A stretch of 40,755 bases of DNA from positions 1 to 40,755 of the forward strand of contig JAABNQ010000029.1 in assembly GCA_009928435.1 (NCBI GenBank). The letters are read 5' to 3'. The first letter of the stretch is position 1. Each line of letters starts with the position of its first letter. The position numbers and the translations under genes were made by a program. This document shows positions 17,052 through 25,902 of this stretch, piece by piece. Below the pieces are notes generated by a model, which saw only the letters and a program-made list of their open reading frames with translations, had not been told where the DNA came from and did not search any database. The stretch comes from Bacillus sp. HF117_J1_D. GTDB lineage: Bacteria; Bacillota; Bacilli; Bacillales; Bacillaceae_C.

Positions 17052-17913
17052 ACCCCACTTTGCCTTGTTAGACGAGGGATCGAAAAAAGAAATTCGAAGA
17101 GCCATCTTGAAAGCAGTCGCCATCCCGGGCTATCAGGTTCCGTTTGCCTCAAGGGAAATGCCGATTGCGCGCGGATGGGGAACAGGCGGATTACAAATCA
17201 CCCTCTCCATCATCGGGAAGGAAGATGTATTAAAAGTTATTGACCAAGGGGCTGATGAATCGGTCAATGCCGTAAATATAAAAAAACTGGTCAATCGGAC
17301 AACGGGTGTTGAAACAACGACAGAAACAGAGGACGCGACCATCATTCAATCGAGGCACAGAATACCTGAAGTGCCTTTGACAGAAAATCAGGTGCTTGTT
17401 TTACAAGTCCCTATACCTGAACCACTGCGTTGGGTTGAGCCAAGTGAATGGAAAACGAAACAATTACATGCTGAGAATGAATATAGCGGTGCCTGGCTAA
17501 TGCTGTTTGAGCAGATCATGAAATATGGAAAGACAGCAACAAATGCTGATCACCCCGTGTTGGTGCATGACCGGTATGTGATGGCTCCGAGTCCGATACC
17601 CCGTTTCGATAACACAAAGATGGATCAGTCGGAGTCTTTGATCCTGCTGGGAGCGGGACGGGAGAAAAAAATTTACGCTGTACCTCCATATACGAAGGTA
17701 ACTTCATTGGCATTTGAGGACTATAAGATGGAAGTGGAATCATTCAAAGGCAAGCATTGCCACTTATGTCATTCAACGGATGTGTTCTTAGATGAATTGG
17801 TGAATCCTGAAACGGACGAGACCTATTACCAATGCAATGATACGAGTTATTGTCTCGCCACATTGAACGAAAAAGCACTGAAAGCAGAGGTGGCGATTGA
17901 ACATGCAAAATAA
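17041..17913 (+). CDS. phnJ: C-P lyase PhnJ, radical SAM enzyme
   Basis: A 290-residue catalytic subunit that cleaves the carbon-phosphorus bond of 5-phosphoribosyl-1-phosphonate using a [4Fe-4S] cluster and SAM. It releases the hydrocarbon (methane from methylphosphonate) and a 1,2-cyclic ribose phosphate. Four cysteines, Cys240, Cys243, Cys265 and Cys271 (CHLC...CNDTSYC), correspond to E. coli Cys241, 244, 266 and 272: three bind the cluster and one is the thiyl-radical residue. The N-terminal FALLDEGSKKEIRRAILKAV and IPGYQVPFASREMPIARGWG are conserved. It overlaps phnI by 11 bases and phnK by 11 bases. Confidence 0.97.
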   Translation: MKNKPHFALLDEGSKKEIRRAILKAVAIPGYQVPFASREMPIARGWGTGGLQITLSIIGKEDVLKVIDQGADESVNAVNIKKLVNRTTGVETTTETEDATIIQSRHRIPEVPLTENQVLVLQVPIPEPLRWVEPSEWKTKQLHAENEYSGAWLMLFEQIMKYGKTATNADHPVLVHDRYVMAPSPIPRFDNTKMDQSESLILLGAGREKKIYAVPPYTKVTSLAFEDYKMEVESFKGKHCHLCHSTDVFLDELVNPETDETYYQCNDTSYCLATLNEKALKAEVAIEHAK

Positions 17914-18742
17914 GCCTGTTTTAAAAGTGGTGAATTTGAGAAAGCAATATGGTCCAGGCTGCGACCATTGCAGTGATGGAAACGGACTTTCCTTGGACAA
18001 AAATCGTTGTCTTAAATGCGGTACGGTTTATGCGTGTAATGATGTGTCATTCGAATTGTATCCCGGAGAAATTTTAGGAGTTGTCGGTGAAAGTGGGAGC
18101 GGGAAATCGACGATGATGAAATGTCTATATTTCGATAATGATGTGACTTCGGGGAAGGCATATATCAGCTCATACAATCACGGAAGAACAAACGTCTTTG
18201 AAGAGTCGCCTCAACAACTGCGTTACATACGGAACACCATTCTTGGAATGGTGTATCAGAACCCGGTACTTGGATTAAAAATGGATTTTTCATCCATTGG
18301 CAACATCGCAGAAAAAATGATTGCTGCGGGCAACCGTAATGTGGAGCATATGGAGAACCGGAGTAAAGAATTGCTAAAGCATGTCCATATTCCGATTACC
18401 CGGATTAAGGATGAGCCAAAGAAATTTTCAGGCGGGATGCAGCAACGTGTTCAGATTGCTAAGGCTTTATCGAATCAGCCGCCGATTCTATTATTGGATG
18501 AAGTCACGACAGGCTTGGATTTATCTGTACAGGCGAGTGTATTGGATTTGATTAAAACAATCCGGCAGAAGTTGGGAATCAGCATGATTGTTGTCTCGCA
18601 TGATTTGGCAGTCATTCGTATGTTGGCTGATCGGACAATGGTTATGTTGGATGGCAAGGTGATCGAACAAGGATTAACCGATCAAATTTTAGAGAATCCT
18701 CAGCACGCATACACACAGCAACTCGTCTATTCGCTGATCTAA
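17903..18742 (+). CDS. phnK: C-P lyase-associated ABC ATPase PhnK
   Basis: A 279-residue soluble ABC protein that binds the C-P lyase core rather than a membrane permease. Walker A GESGSGKST is at 62-70, the signature reads FSGGMQQRVQIAKAL, and Walker B ILLLDEVTTGLD. Between strand 1 and Walker A it has an insertion with Cys20, Cys23, Cys36, Cys39 and Cys45 (CDHC...CLKC...AC), a likely zinc ribbon that the E. coli protein lacks. ATG 17903 is chosen with GAGGTGG nine bases upstream; TTG 17897 is too close to it. The gene overlaps phnJ, and its stop lies in a shared ATCTAACTTCATTCAGCAG sequence. Confidence 0.95.
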   Translation: MQNKPVLKVVNLRKQYGPGCDHCSDGNGLSLDKNRCLKCGTVYACNDVSFELYPGEILGVVGESGSGKSTMMKCLYFDNDVTSGKAYISSYNHGRTNVFEESPQQLRYIRNTILGMVYQNPVLGLKMDFSSIGNIAEKMIAAGNRNVEHMENRSKELLKHVHIPITRIKDEPKKFSGGMQQRVQIAKALSNQPPILLLDEVTTGLDLSVQASVLDLIKTIRQKLGISMIVVSHDLAVIRMLADRTMVMLDGKVIEQGLTDQILENPQHAYTQQLVYSLI

Positions 18743-18777
18743 CTTCATTCAGCAGAAGGAATTGTATCGAGTGAAGC
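18737..18777. repeat. ATCTAACTTCATTCAGCAG sequence, copy 1, with hairpin
   Basis: This 19-base sequence (18737-18755) contains the phnK stop codon and recurs at 31570-31588. Here CTTCATTC (18744-18751) can pair with GAGTGAAG (18769-18776), forming a hairpin between phnK and phnM. Confidence 0.6.
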
Positions 18778-18831
18778 TTGATAAAATTTGGGCGCCAGTA
18801 TGCCAAGGCACATTTGATTTGGAGGGATATT

Positions 18832-20007
18832 GTGTATTTACTGACGAATGGCCGAATTATTTTAGAGAACCAGATTGTCGACCATTATGCAGTCGTGATT
18901 GAACATGACAGCATTGTCGCGATTATACCAGAAGAGGAGGCTGCAACATACAAAGGCTATCAAATAATAGATGCAAACGGCGGTTACATCTCACCAGGAT
19001 TCGTCGATATCCATTCAGATTATATAGAAGGGATTGTTTCACCTCGACCAACAACATTGATGGACTTCAATATGGGAATTCGAGAAGCAGAGCGCATTTT
19101 GATCAGTCACGGTATCACGACCATGTTCCATTCTCTATCCATCTATAAAGATGATGGCTTCAGCCATAAACCAATCCGGAATCCACAAAATGTGAATCGA
19201 CTCATCCATGCCATCAATGAAACTCATACAAGCGAGCATTTGATCCGGAATCGGATGCATGCGAGATTTGAAATTGACAACATTGAACAGGTGGATGCGT
19301 TCATACAGAACATAGAGGATGAGAAAGTGCATCTAATATCCTTCATGGACCATACGCCTGGACAAGGACAATACCGGAATCTGGAAATCTATCGTGAAAC
19401 GTTAAAGGGCTATAACGATATTACAGATGATGAAATAGATGAAATCATCACAAACGGCATGAAGAAGGACAAATTAACTCTTGATCAGATGAAAGAAATA
19501 AGCCAATTGGCTTTGGAGAAAAATATAGCGGTCGCTTCACATGACGATGATGAATTGGAGAAGCTGTCCCTCGTCAAGAGCTACGGTACCACTATCAGCG
19601 AATTTCCAACGACACTTGAAGTGGCAAAAAAGGCGAAGGAAATGGGGCTATGGACGATTGCCGGCGCTCCGAATGTCATGCTTGGAGGCTCACATTCCGG
19701 CAACCTGTGTGCAACAGAAGCTATTCGTGAAAATGCCATTGATATTTTGTGCAGTGATTATTACCCGCCAGCGCTTCTACACTCCATTTTTCTACTTGGA
19801 GAGAAGAAAGGACAGGATTTGCATGAGATGTTTCAGCTTGTCACATTAAATCCGGCCAAAGCAGTACGGATGGACGATCAAATCGGCTCCATCAAGGAAG
19901 GAAAGAAGGCAGATATCATCATTATTGAGAGAATGAATGATGGATTCCCGATGGTTACAGCTACACTTGTAGATGGGAAACTGATCACAAGGACGAATTA
20001 TCGATGA
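18832..20007 (+). CDS. phnM: PhnM, ribosyl triphosphonate pyrophosphohydrolase
   Basis: A 391-residue amidohydrolase-superfamily enzyme (E. coli 378). It removes pyrophosphate from the 5'-triphosphoribosyl phosphonate to give the PhnJ substrate. The metal site is seen in SPGFVDIHSDYIEG (His61, Asp63), with later histidines in FMDHTPGQGQ and IAVASHDDDE, and the C-terminal CSDYYPPALLHSIF is diagnostic. I start at GTG 18832, five bases after GGAGGG; upstream codons have no site. Its stop overlaps the next start in ATGA. Confidence 0.95.
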   Translation: MYLLTNGRIILENQIVDHYAVVIEHDSIVAIIPEEEAATYKGYQIIDANGGYISPGFVDIHSDYIEGIVSPRPTTLMDFNMGIREAERILISHGITTMFHSLSIYKDDGFSHKPIRNPQNVNRLIHAINETHTSEHLIRNRMHARFEIDNIEQVDAFIQNIEDEKVHLISFMDHTPGQGQYRNLEIYRETLKGYNDITDDEIDEIITNGMKKDKLTLDQMKEISQLALEKNIAVASHDDDELEKLSLVKSYGTTISEFPTTLEVAKKAKEMGLWTIAGAPNVMLGGSHSGNLCATEAIRENAIDILCSDYYPPALLHSIFLLGEKKGQDLHEMFQLVTLNPAKAVRMDDQIGSIKEGKKADIIIIERMNDGFPMVTATLVDGKLITRTNYR

Positions 20008-20636
20008 ATACCAAAGAAGTACGGCTGGGAAACGAACCATTTATCCATGACCATGTGATGCTGAAAAACGTAGAGTTTGGAAAATACAATGAAGTGGGTA
20101 CGTATAACTTCTTTGAAAATGTTCATTTGGGTGATTACTCCTATACTGGTCAGTTTTGCTTCATTCAAAATGCCGTGATTGGGAAATTTTCCAATATCGC
20201 AGCAATGGTACGAATAGGCCCTACTGATCATCCTTATGAAAGGCCGTCACTTCACCATTTCACCTATCGCAAGAAAATGTTTGGGTTCAGCGAGCAGGAT
20301 GACCATGACTTTTTTGATCATCGGGTAAGTCGCAAAGCCTTCATAGGTCATGATACATGGATCGGACATGGAGCCATTATTCAGCCGGATGTGACGATAG
20401 GGAACGGAGCGATTATAGGCAGCGGAGCCATTGTTACAAAAGACATCCCTCCTTATGCCATTGCTGTGGGAGTTCCGGCAAAAGTGATTAAATACAGGTT
20501 TCCCCCAGAGGTGATTGAGGGACTCCAAGCTATCCAATGGTGGGACTGGCCTTACGAAAAAATCAAAGAATATTTGGATGATTTCCACTTGAATATTGAA
20601 CAGTTCATAAAAAAACATAACGGGAGGAAAGAATAA
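20004..20636 (+). CDS. Hexapeptide-repeat acyltransferase of phosphonate operons
   Basis: A 210-residue left-handed beta-helix protein. Hexapeptide repeats are seen in FIGHDTWIGHGAIIQPDVTI and GNGAIIGSGAIVTKDIPPYA, with a catalytic-type His in HTWIGH-like context and a loop GPTDHPYERPSLHHF. It resembles the phosphonate-metabolism hexapeptide transferase family found in many phn operons, related to chloramphenicol/xenobiotic acetyltransferases. Its role is not established; it may acetylate a phosphonate substrate or intermediate. ATG 20004 overlaps the phnM stop by four bases. phnL starts right after its stop codon, so all are cotranslated. Confidence 0.9.
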   Translation: MNTKEVRLGNEPFIHDHVMLKNVEFGKYNEVGTYNFFENVHLGDYSYTGQFCFIQNAVIGKFSNIAAMVRIGPTDHPYERPSLHHFTYRKKMFGFSEQDDHDFFDHRVSRKAFIGHDTWIGHGAIIQPDVTIGNGAIIGSGAIVTKDIPPYAIAVGVPAKVIKYRFPPEVIEGLQAIQWWDWPYEKIKEYLDDFHLNIEQFIKKHNGRKE

Positions 20637-21347
20637 ATGTCCCGATTATTAGAGGTCAAATCTATCTATAAATCATTTATGATTCATCATCTTGGAAAGA
20701 GAATCCATGCAGTGAATGACATTAGCTTTTCATTGGATGCAGGGAAGTTCATTGGAATCATCGGTAAAAGCGGTAGCGGAAAATCTACGATTTTGAAACT
20801 AATTTATCGCACATATTTACCTGAGCGTGGTGAGATTATTTACAACGCTGAGCGTTTCGGAAAAATAGATTTAATGAAAGCATCGGAAAGAGACATGATT
20901 TATTTGCGAAAATATGAAATCGGCTATGTTTCACAGTTTTTAAGTGTTATGCCAAGAACGACCGCCCGTGAAATTGTCGAACAATCCGTACTTGAAATGG
21001 GGAAGACGCAAGAGGAAGCAAAAGTAATGGCTGAAGAAGCCCTGACCCATTTCGATTTAGACCCGGAGCTGTGGGATAATTATCCCGTTACTTTTTCAGG
21101 AGGTGAAAAGCTCCGACTTAATATTGCCAGTGCCATCGTGAAAAAACCGCGGTTATTGCTGCTTGATGAGCCTACAGCAAGCTTGGATGATGCTTCAAAG
21201 TTAAAGGTTCGCAGGGCTATTGAAAAGCTGAAAGGTGAAGGAACGACACTCATTGGCATTTTCCACGACCTGGAATTCATGGAAGGGCTATGCGATAAAG
21301 TATTCGACTTTCAAAAAGGGAAGTGCTTGGAAGGAGTAGGAGCATGA
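20637..21347 (+). CDS. phnL: C-P lyase-associated ABC ATPase PhnL
   Basis: A 236-residue soluble ABC protein. Walker A GKSGSGKST is at 43-51, the signature is FSGGEKLRLNIASAI, Walker B LLLLDEPTASLD, and the switch His lies in GIFHDLEFMEGL. The SQFLSVMPRTTAREIV segment is typical of PhnL. With PhnK it forms the ABC dimer on the C-P lyase core; it is also needed for the first transferase step. ATG 20637 follows GGGAGGAAAGAATAA. Its end overlaps the PHP-domain gene in ATGA. Confidence 0.95.
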   Translation: MSRLLEVKSIYKSFMIHHLGKRIHAVNDISFSLDAGKFIGIIGKSGSGKSTILKLIYRTYLPERGEIIYNAERFGKIDLMKASERDMIYLRKYEIGYVSQFLSVMPRTTAREIVEQSVLEMGKTQEEAKVMAEEALTHFDLDPELWDNYPVTFSGGEKLRLNIASAIVKKPRLLLLDEPTASLDDASKLKVRRAIEKLKGEGTTLIGIFHDLEFMEGLCDKVFDFQKGKCLEGVGA

Positions 21348-22165
21348 AAGCTGATTTGCATGTGCATTCCAATTACTCTGATGGCTCCAATACAGTGGAG
21401 GAAATCATGGAGATGGCTGAACAAAAAGGGATTACACATATCAGTCTTGTCGACCATGACACCGTTCAGGGCATTGAGCATGCTCAGGAGGCAGGAGCAA
21501 GCAGGGGGATTACGGTGATTCCTGCTATTGAAATCTCAGCCTATGATTTTAAGAGGAATAGAAAGGTTCATATATTGGGCTATGCCTTTGATAAAAAGGC
21601 AGAGCATATTCAAAGACTATGCAGCCCTTTACTTCAAAGAAGGCATGAAAACTCTTTATGGCAGGTGGAACAGCTTCAACAATACGGCTATCAAGTGGTT
21701 CTTGAAGATATCCAAAAGCAAGCGGCCCAGGGAGGCACCATTTACAAACAGCATATCATGGCTTGTTTGACTGATGCTCATTTTTCTACTGAGGACTATA
21801 AGCAAATGTATAAGAGGCTTTTCAAAGGGGAAGGGATCTGTGCACGGGATATTGAATATGTCGATGCCAATGATGCTGTAAAAGCAATTAAAGCAGATGA
21901 GGGCTTTGCTGTCTTAGCTCACCCGGGCCAACTAGATTCATTCGACATGATTCCTGAACTCGTACAAAACGGGCTGGATGGCATTGAACGCAACCACTAT
22001 GATCATACAGCTCAAGATATTATAAAAGTAGAGTCCTATGCAACTGAATTCGGGTTATTCCTGACCGGAGGAAGTGACTATCATGGCGACTTTGGCACAC
22101 CGATCCAGATTGGAGATATCAGCTCTCCCGCCACAGCCACTCAGACATTCATGGTGAATATCTAG
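21344..22165 (+). CDS. PHP-domain phosphoesterase, probable cyclic ribose phosphate phosphodiesterase of the C-P lyase pathway
   Basis: A 273-residue PHP-superfamily enzyme. Metal ligands are visible as DLHVHSNYSD (His6, His8, Asp13), HISLVDHD (His38 and Asp39), Glu63 in PAIEIS, His76, His193 in LAHPG, and Asp245/His247 in GGSDYHGDF. In E. coli, PhnP opens 5-phosphoribosyl-1,2-cyclic phosphate and PhnN phosphorylates the product; neither gene is present here. A PHP enzyme from Eggerthella lenta was shown to hydrolyse this cyclic phosphate through to ribose 5-phosphate, so this one probably fills the same role. ATG 21344 overlaps the phnL stop. Confidence 0.85.
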   Translation: MKADLHVHSNYSDGSNTVEEIMEMAEQKGITHISLVDHDTVQGIEHAQEAGASRGITVIPAIEISAYDFKRNRKVHILGYAFDKKAEHIQRLCSPLLQRRHENSLWQVEQLQQYGYQVVLEDIQKQAAQGGTIYKQHIMACLTDAHFSTEDYKQMYKRLFKGEGICARDIEYVDANDAVKAIKADEGFAVLAHPGQLDSFDMIPELVQNGLDGIERNHYDHTAQDIIKVESYATEFGLFLTGGSDYHGDFGTPIQIGDISSPATATQTFMVNI

Positions 22166-22340
22166 GTATTGTAAAAGATTAATAAAGAGTGTGTAAATTG
22201 CCCGAACTCCCTCAATAAATATGTTTGAATGAATGGTGAGTGGGATTTCTCATCAATTGGATTGGGGGGATTACAGGTAGTAAGAAGCCGGTTGTCATCT
22301 CTGACGAGAAAAAAGAACTATTCAGCTAAAGGAGAGAATC

Positions 22341-23366
22341 ATGAAAAAGTCAACTTTATCTATCATATTGTTAATTTTTCTTTCTGCGATTCTTGGAGCT
22401 TGTTCAAGTGAGAAGTCAGCTAGTTCAAAAGACATTACAATGGTGTGGTATCCAAATGAATCCGGCAATGATTTAAAAGGTGCTAGGGACGAGATTGGTA
22501 AAATAATAGAAGAGGCGACTGGAAGAAAGGTAGAGCATAAACTGACAACGGATTATGCAGTGGCTATTGAAGCTATTGCCAATGGCAACGCTGAATTAGC
22601 ATTTATGGGTGCACAAGGATATATCGAAGCAAAAAATAAGAGTAAGGATGTTGAGCCTGTTGTTGTACCAAGTGGTGCATCAGGAACGTTAGATGATGCG
22701 GTTTATTATAGCTGGCTGGCTGTCAGAGCGGCCGATGCTGAAAAATATAAAACAAATGGTGAGTTCTCTATTGATAACATTGTAGACTCCAAATTCTCTT
22801 TCGTATCAAACAGCTCGACGTCAGGATTTAAAGTACCGTCCACTGATATCGTTGCGCATTTCTCGCAACAAGATCAATGGAAAGACTTGACACCTGAAGA
22901 TTTAATGGAAGGCGGAAATTTTTTCAAAGAAGTGATGTATGGAGAATCACATCAGGGATCGGCTGTGAACTTGCTTAGCAAACGGGCTGATGTTGCAGCG
23001 TTTTGTGATACGTGTGTTGGTAATTATATTGAAGTCGCTGATGGCGATGAAAACCGTCCGGGTACGGTTTACCGGGTAAAAGATGACGCAGAGGAGCCGT
23101 TTAATACACTGCCAGGTGAAGAATTCACATTAATCAGTGTAACGCCTGTATTAAATGCACCTTTTGCAGCAAATCTGTCGAGCTTAAGTAAAGAAGATCT
23201 TGAGAAAATACAAGAGGTTTTCACTTCTGACGAAGTAGCAAACAATGAAAAAATCTTTGTGCCGGAAGACTCTGAACAAGTCGGTCTTTTCACGAAAACG
23301 GATAAAGAAAAGTTTGTCATTACGGATGATGCATGGTTTGATCCAATTCGTGAGCTGTCAAAATAA
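22341..23366 (+). CDS. phnD: Phosphonate ABC transporter substrate-binding lipoprotein PhnD
   Basis: A 341-residue lipoprotein. The signal peptide ends at lipobox Cys21 (AILGAC). A PhnD-like solute-binding domain follows: ITMVWYPNESGNDLKGARDE, LTTDYAVAIEAIANGNAELAF, MGAQGYIEA and SNSSTSGFKVPSTDIV. It binds a phosphonate, phosphite or phosphate outside the membrane. It is separated from the C-P lyase genes by 175 bases and leads the importer genes phnC-phnE-phnE. ATG 22341 follows AAAGGAGAG. A hairpin after the stop may keep its transcript more abundant than the downstream transporter mRNA. Confidence 0.92.
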   Translation: MKKSTLSIILLIFLSAILGACSSEKSASSKDITMVWYPNESGNDLKGARDEIGKIIEEATGRKVEHKLTTDYAVAIEAIANGNAELAFMGAQGYIEAKNKSKDVEPVVVPSGASGTLDDAVYYSWLAVRAADAEKYKTNGEFSIDNIVDSKFSFVSNSSTSGFKVPSTDIVAHFSQQDQWKDLTPEDLMEGGNFFKEVMYGESHQGSAVNLLSKRADVAAFCDTCVGNYIEVADGDENRPGTVYRVKDDAEEPFNTLPGEEFTLISVTPVLNAPFAANLSSLSKEDLEKIQEVFTSDEVANNEKIFVPEDSEQVGLFTKTDKEKFVITDDAWFDPIRELSK

Positions 23367-23383
23367 ACACATTGATGCAAAGG

Positions 23384-23417
23384 AGCGTATTTCTCCAATG
23401 TTTATACGCTCTTTTGT
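23384..23417 (+). terminator. Hairpin between phnD and phnC, attenuator-like
   Basis: GAGCGTAT (23384-23391) pairs with ATACGCTC (23405-23412), followed by TTTTG. Partial termination here would favour the binding protein over the permease genes, a common arrangement. Confidence 0.6.
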
Positions 23418-23450
23418 TTGAGTCAAAATCCAAATTGAGGAGTTTTTTTA

Positions 23451-24215
23451 ATGTCTTTGTTAGCTGTGCAAGATATATCTAAACAATATGAAAAAGATAA
23501 ACGAGTATTGTCAGGAGTCAGCTTTGAGGTGGAACGCGGGGAATTCATTTCTATCATCGGGCCGTCCGGAGCCGGCAAATCAACATTGCTTCGCTGTATA
23601 AACCGCATGGTGAATATATCCAATGGCAAAATTGTTTTCCAAGATGTTGATGTCATGTCCTTGAACAAAAGGGGTCTACGTAAGCATCGAACTCAAATTG
23701 GTATGATTTTCCAGCATTATAACCTAGTATCACGGTTAACTGTCATTGAAAATGTATTACACGGCAGATTAGGTTATAAAACAACTCTTCAAGGTGTGTT
23801 GAGCAGATTTACCGAAGAAGAAAAGGCGGATGCCTTTTCATTATTGGAGAAGCTCGGTATGAAGGAGCATGCATATAAAAGATGCGATCAGTTAAGCGGT
23901 GGGCAGAAACAACGTGTAGGGATTGCCCGTGCCCTTATACAACACCCGCAAATACTGCTTTGTGATGAACCGATTGCGTCGCTGGATCCGAATGCTTCCA
24001 AAGTCATTATGGACTATTTACAAAGGATATCCAAGGAAATGAACATTACCTGTATTGTAAATTTACACCAAGTGGATGTGGCGAAACGCTACTCAGACCG
24101 AATCATCGGATTAAACAGTGGACAGGTGGTTTATAATGGGAGCCCGGATGGTCTGACATCAAACGTCATTCATCGCATTTACGGTTCTGAGGCTGGCAAT
24201 CTAATCATGGAGTGA
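23451..24215 (+). CDS. phnC: Phosphonate ABC transporter ATP-binding protein PhnC
   Basis: A 254-residue ABC ATPase. Walker A GPSGAGKST is at 37-45, signature LSGGQKQRVGIARAL, Walker B ILLCDEPIASLDP, and a switch His in VNLHQVDVAKRYSDRIIGL. The VNLHQVD ending and the LVSRLTVIENVLHGRLG region are characteristic of PhnC. It powers uptake with the two PhnE proteins. ATG 23451 follows TTGAGGAG. The stop is followed at once by the phnE ribosome site. Confidence 0.95.
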   Translation: MSLLAVQDISKQYEKDKRVLSGVSFEVERGEFISIIGPSGAGKSTLLRCINRMVNISNGKIVFQDVDVMSLNKRGLRKHRTQIGMIFQHYNLVSRLTVIENVLHGRLGYKTTLQGVLSRFTEEEKADAFSLLEKLGMKEHAYKRCDQLSGGQKQRVGIARALIQHPQILLCDEPIASLDPNASKVIMDYLQRISKEMNITCIVNLHQVDVAKRYSDRIIGLNSGQVVYNGSPDGLTSNVIHRIYGSEAGNLIME

Positions 24216-24226
24216 GGGAGGAACCA

Positions 24227-25012
24227 ATGAATATCGATGTGTTTAGGAAGAAAAAACAGCAACTTACTATATTTGCTCTCGTGATTATTGGTATTACACT
24301 CCTATCATCCAATCTGACTAAATTCGATTTTATGCATAGCCTCTTATCTGTGCCCGAGGCTTTTAAATGGACGGGATCGAACCTGCTTATTACGAATGAA
24401 GCGTTGGAAAAGATGCCTTCCATCATGGATAAATTAATGGAAACGATATTCTTGTCCATTGCAGCTACGACTACAGCCAGTGTTCTTGCATTATTACTCG
24501 CATTATTAGGGTCGCAGACGACAAAAGTCAACAATTTTTTCAGTACGTTAAGCCGGTTTATCGCCTCTGTATTTAGGAATATTCCGATTGTTGCATGGGC
24601 GCTTATTTTATTACTATCCTTTGGTCAAAATGCTTTGACTGGTTATTTTGCCTTGTTTTTGTCAACATTAGGCTTTTTAGTCCGTGCATTTACAGAGACC
24701 ATTGATGAGACGAGTAAAAGCTCTGTTGAGGCTCTGCAGGCAACTGGTGCCACTTATTTTCAAGTGGTTGGGAAGGCAGTAATTCCGGAATGTTCGCCGC
24801 AGATCATTAGCTGGATTTTGTTTATGATTGAAACGAATATTCGAAGCTCTACATTGATTGGTATTTTAACTGGGACAGGGATCGGTTTTGCCTTTGATTT
24901 ATATTATAAGAACATGAATTATAGTGTAGTCAGTCTTATCACGCTCAGTATTATTGCTGTTGTTATCATGATTGAACTGATTTCCAACTACGTTAGGAGG
25001 GTTATTCTATAA
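24227..25012 (+). CDS. phnE: Phosphonate ABC transporter permease PhnE, first copy
   Basis: A 261-residue membrane protein with about six transmembrane segments. The EAA loop contains EALQATGATYFQVVGKAVIPECSPQ, in parts. The preceding FRNIPIVAWALILLLSFGQN and the C-terminal GILTGTGIGFAFDLYYKNMN are typical of PhnE. It pairs with the second PhnE as a heterodimeric channel. I start at ATG 24227 with GAGGGAGG just upstream; a GTG at 24212 overlaps the phnC stop. Its own stop overlaps the next start (TAATG). Confidence 0.93.
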   Translation: MNIDVFRKKKQQLTIFALVIIGITLLSSNLTKFDFMHSLLSVPEAFKWTGSNLLITNEALEKMPSIMDKLMETIFLSIAATTTASVLALLLALLGSQTTKVNNFFSTLSRFIASVFRNIPIVAWALILLLSFGQNALTGYFALFLSTLGFLVRAFTETIDETSKSSVEALQATGATYFQVVGKAVIPECSPQIISWILFMIETNIRSSTLIGILTGTGIGFAFDLYYKNMNYSVVSLITLSIIAVVIMIELISNYVRRVIL

Positions 25013-25875
25013 TGATTACAGCAAAAAGCAACCCGGCTTTCGGCACAATGACTACCAATACAGGAAAAATAAAAATTGCGAAATGGACGAAGCAAAAAGT
25101 TGTCATGACAGGAACGTTTATCGTCCTAACGTTGCTAACTATTTATGGGTTTTTGACACTCGACTATAAAGACATTCATTTCGTAGAAGCAACGATCGCC
25201 ACATTGGATAATTTAAAGGTTATCTTTTTACAACCTTCCCTCAATAACTTTTCTTTCGTAGAGGCACTACATCAAATTTCTTTGACAATCGGCCTGGCTG
25301 TTTTAGCTACAATTATAGGCGCCATATTATCCTTGATCATTGCTTTTTTTGCAGCAAAAAATCTTTCACCCAAGCCTATTGCGAATGCGATCATTATTGT
25401 GATGGCTTTTATCCGGGCGGTTCCGACTGTACTATGGGTGCTTATTTTTGCGATTGCAGCAGGACTTGGTGCTGAAGCCGCTGTCTTGGGGATGCTGCTC
25501 CATACGGTTGCTTTCTTAGTTAAGGCATATTCGGAGGCATTTGAGGATCTTGATGATGGGATTATAGAGGCAATGCGAGCAAGCGGAGCAAATTGGTGGC
25601 ATGTCATTACAAATGCTGTTCTACCTTCCACCTCAACTTCCCTTTTATCTTGGACATTTCTTCGATTTGAGACAAACTTCACTGTTGCCGTTGCGATGGG
25701 TGCTGCAGCGGGCGCCGGTGGAATCGGTTTTGAGTTATTCATGGCTTCAGGCTTTTATTTTGATCTTCGAGAAGTCGGATTTATCACTTATGCGATTCTT
25801 CTTGTCGCTGTGATATTGGAGCTATCTTCTACACAAATAAAGAAACGCTATTTAATGAACGAATCGGTTCGATAA
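25012..25875 (+). CDS. phnE: Phosphonate ABC transporter permease PhnE, second copy
   Basis: A 287-residue membrane protein with about six transmembrane segments after a 25-residue polar N-terminus. RAVPTVLWVLIFAIAAGLG, the EAA loop EAMRASGANWWHVITNAVLP and the C-terminal MGAAAGAGGIGFELF are PhnE hallmarks. It is divergent from the first PhnE, so the channel is a heterodimer. ATG 25012 shares a base with the preceding stop and has AGGAGGG twelve bases upstream. It is the last gene of the phosphonate region and is followed by a long hairpin. Confidence 0.93.
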   Translation: MITAKSNPAFGTMTTNTGKIKIAKWTKQKVVMTGTFIVLTLLTIYGFLTLDYKDIHFVEATIATLDNLKVIFLQPSLNNFSFVEALHQISLTIGLAVLATIIGAILSLIIAFFAAKNLSPKPIANAIIIVMAFIRAVPTVLWVLIFAIAAGLGAEAAVLGMLLHTVAFLVKAYSEAFEDLDDGIIEAMRASGANWWHVITNAVLPSTSTSLLSWTFLRFETNFTVAVAMGAAAGAGGIGFELFMASGFYFDLREVGFITYAILLVAVILELSSTQIKKRYLMNESVR

Positions 25876-25902
25876 CGGGAAATAGGGACATGTAATTTCA
25901 TT

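Noticed and set aside
25272-25742. 156-codon frame antisense to the second phnE
   Set aside because: A shadow of the permease; no ribosome site or promoter.
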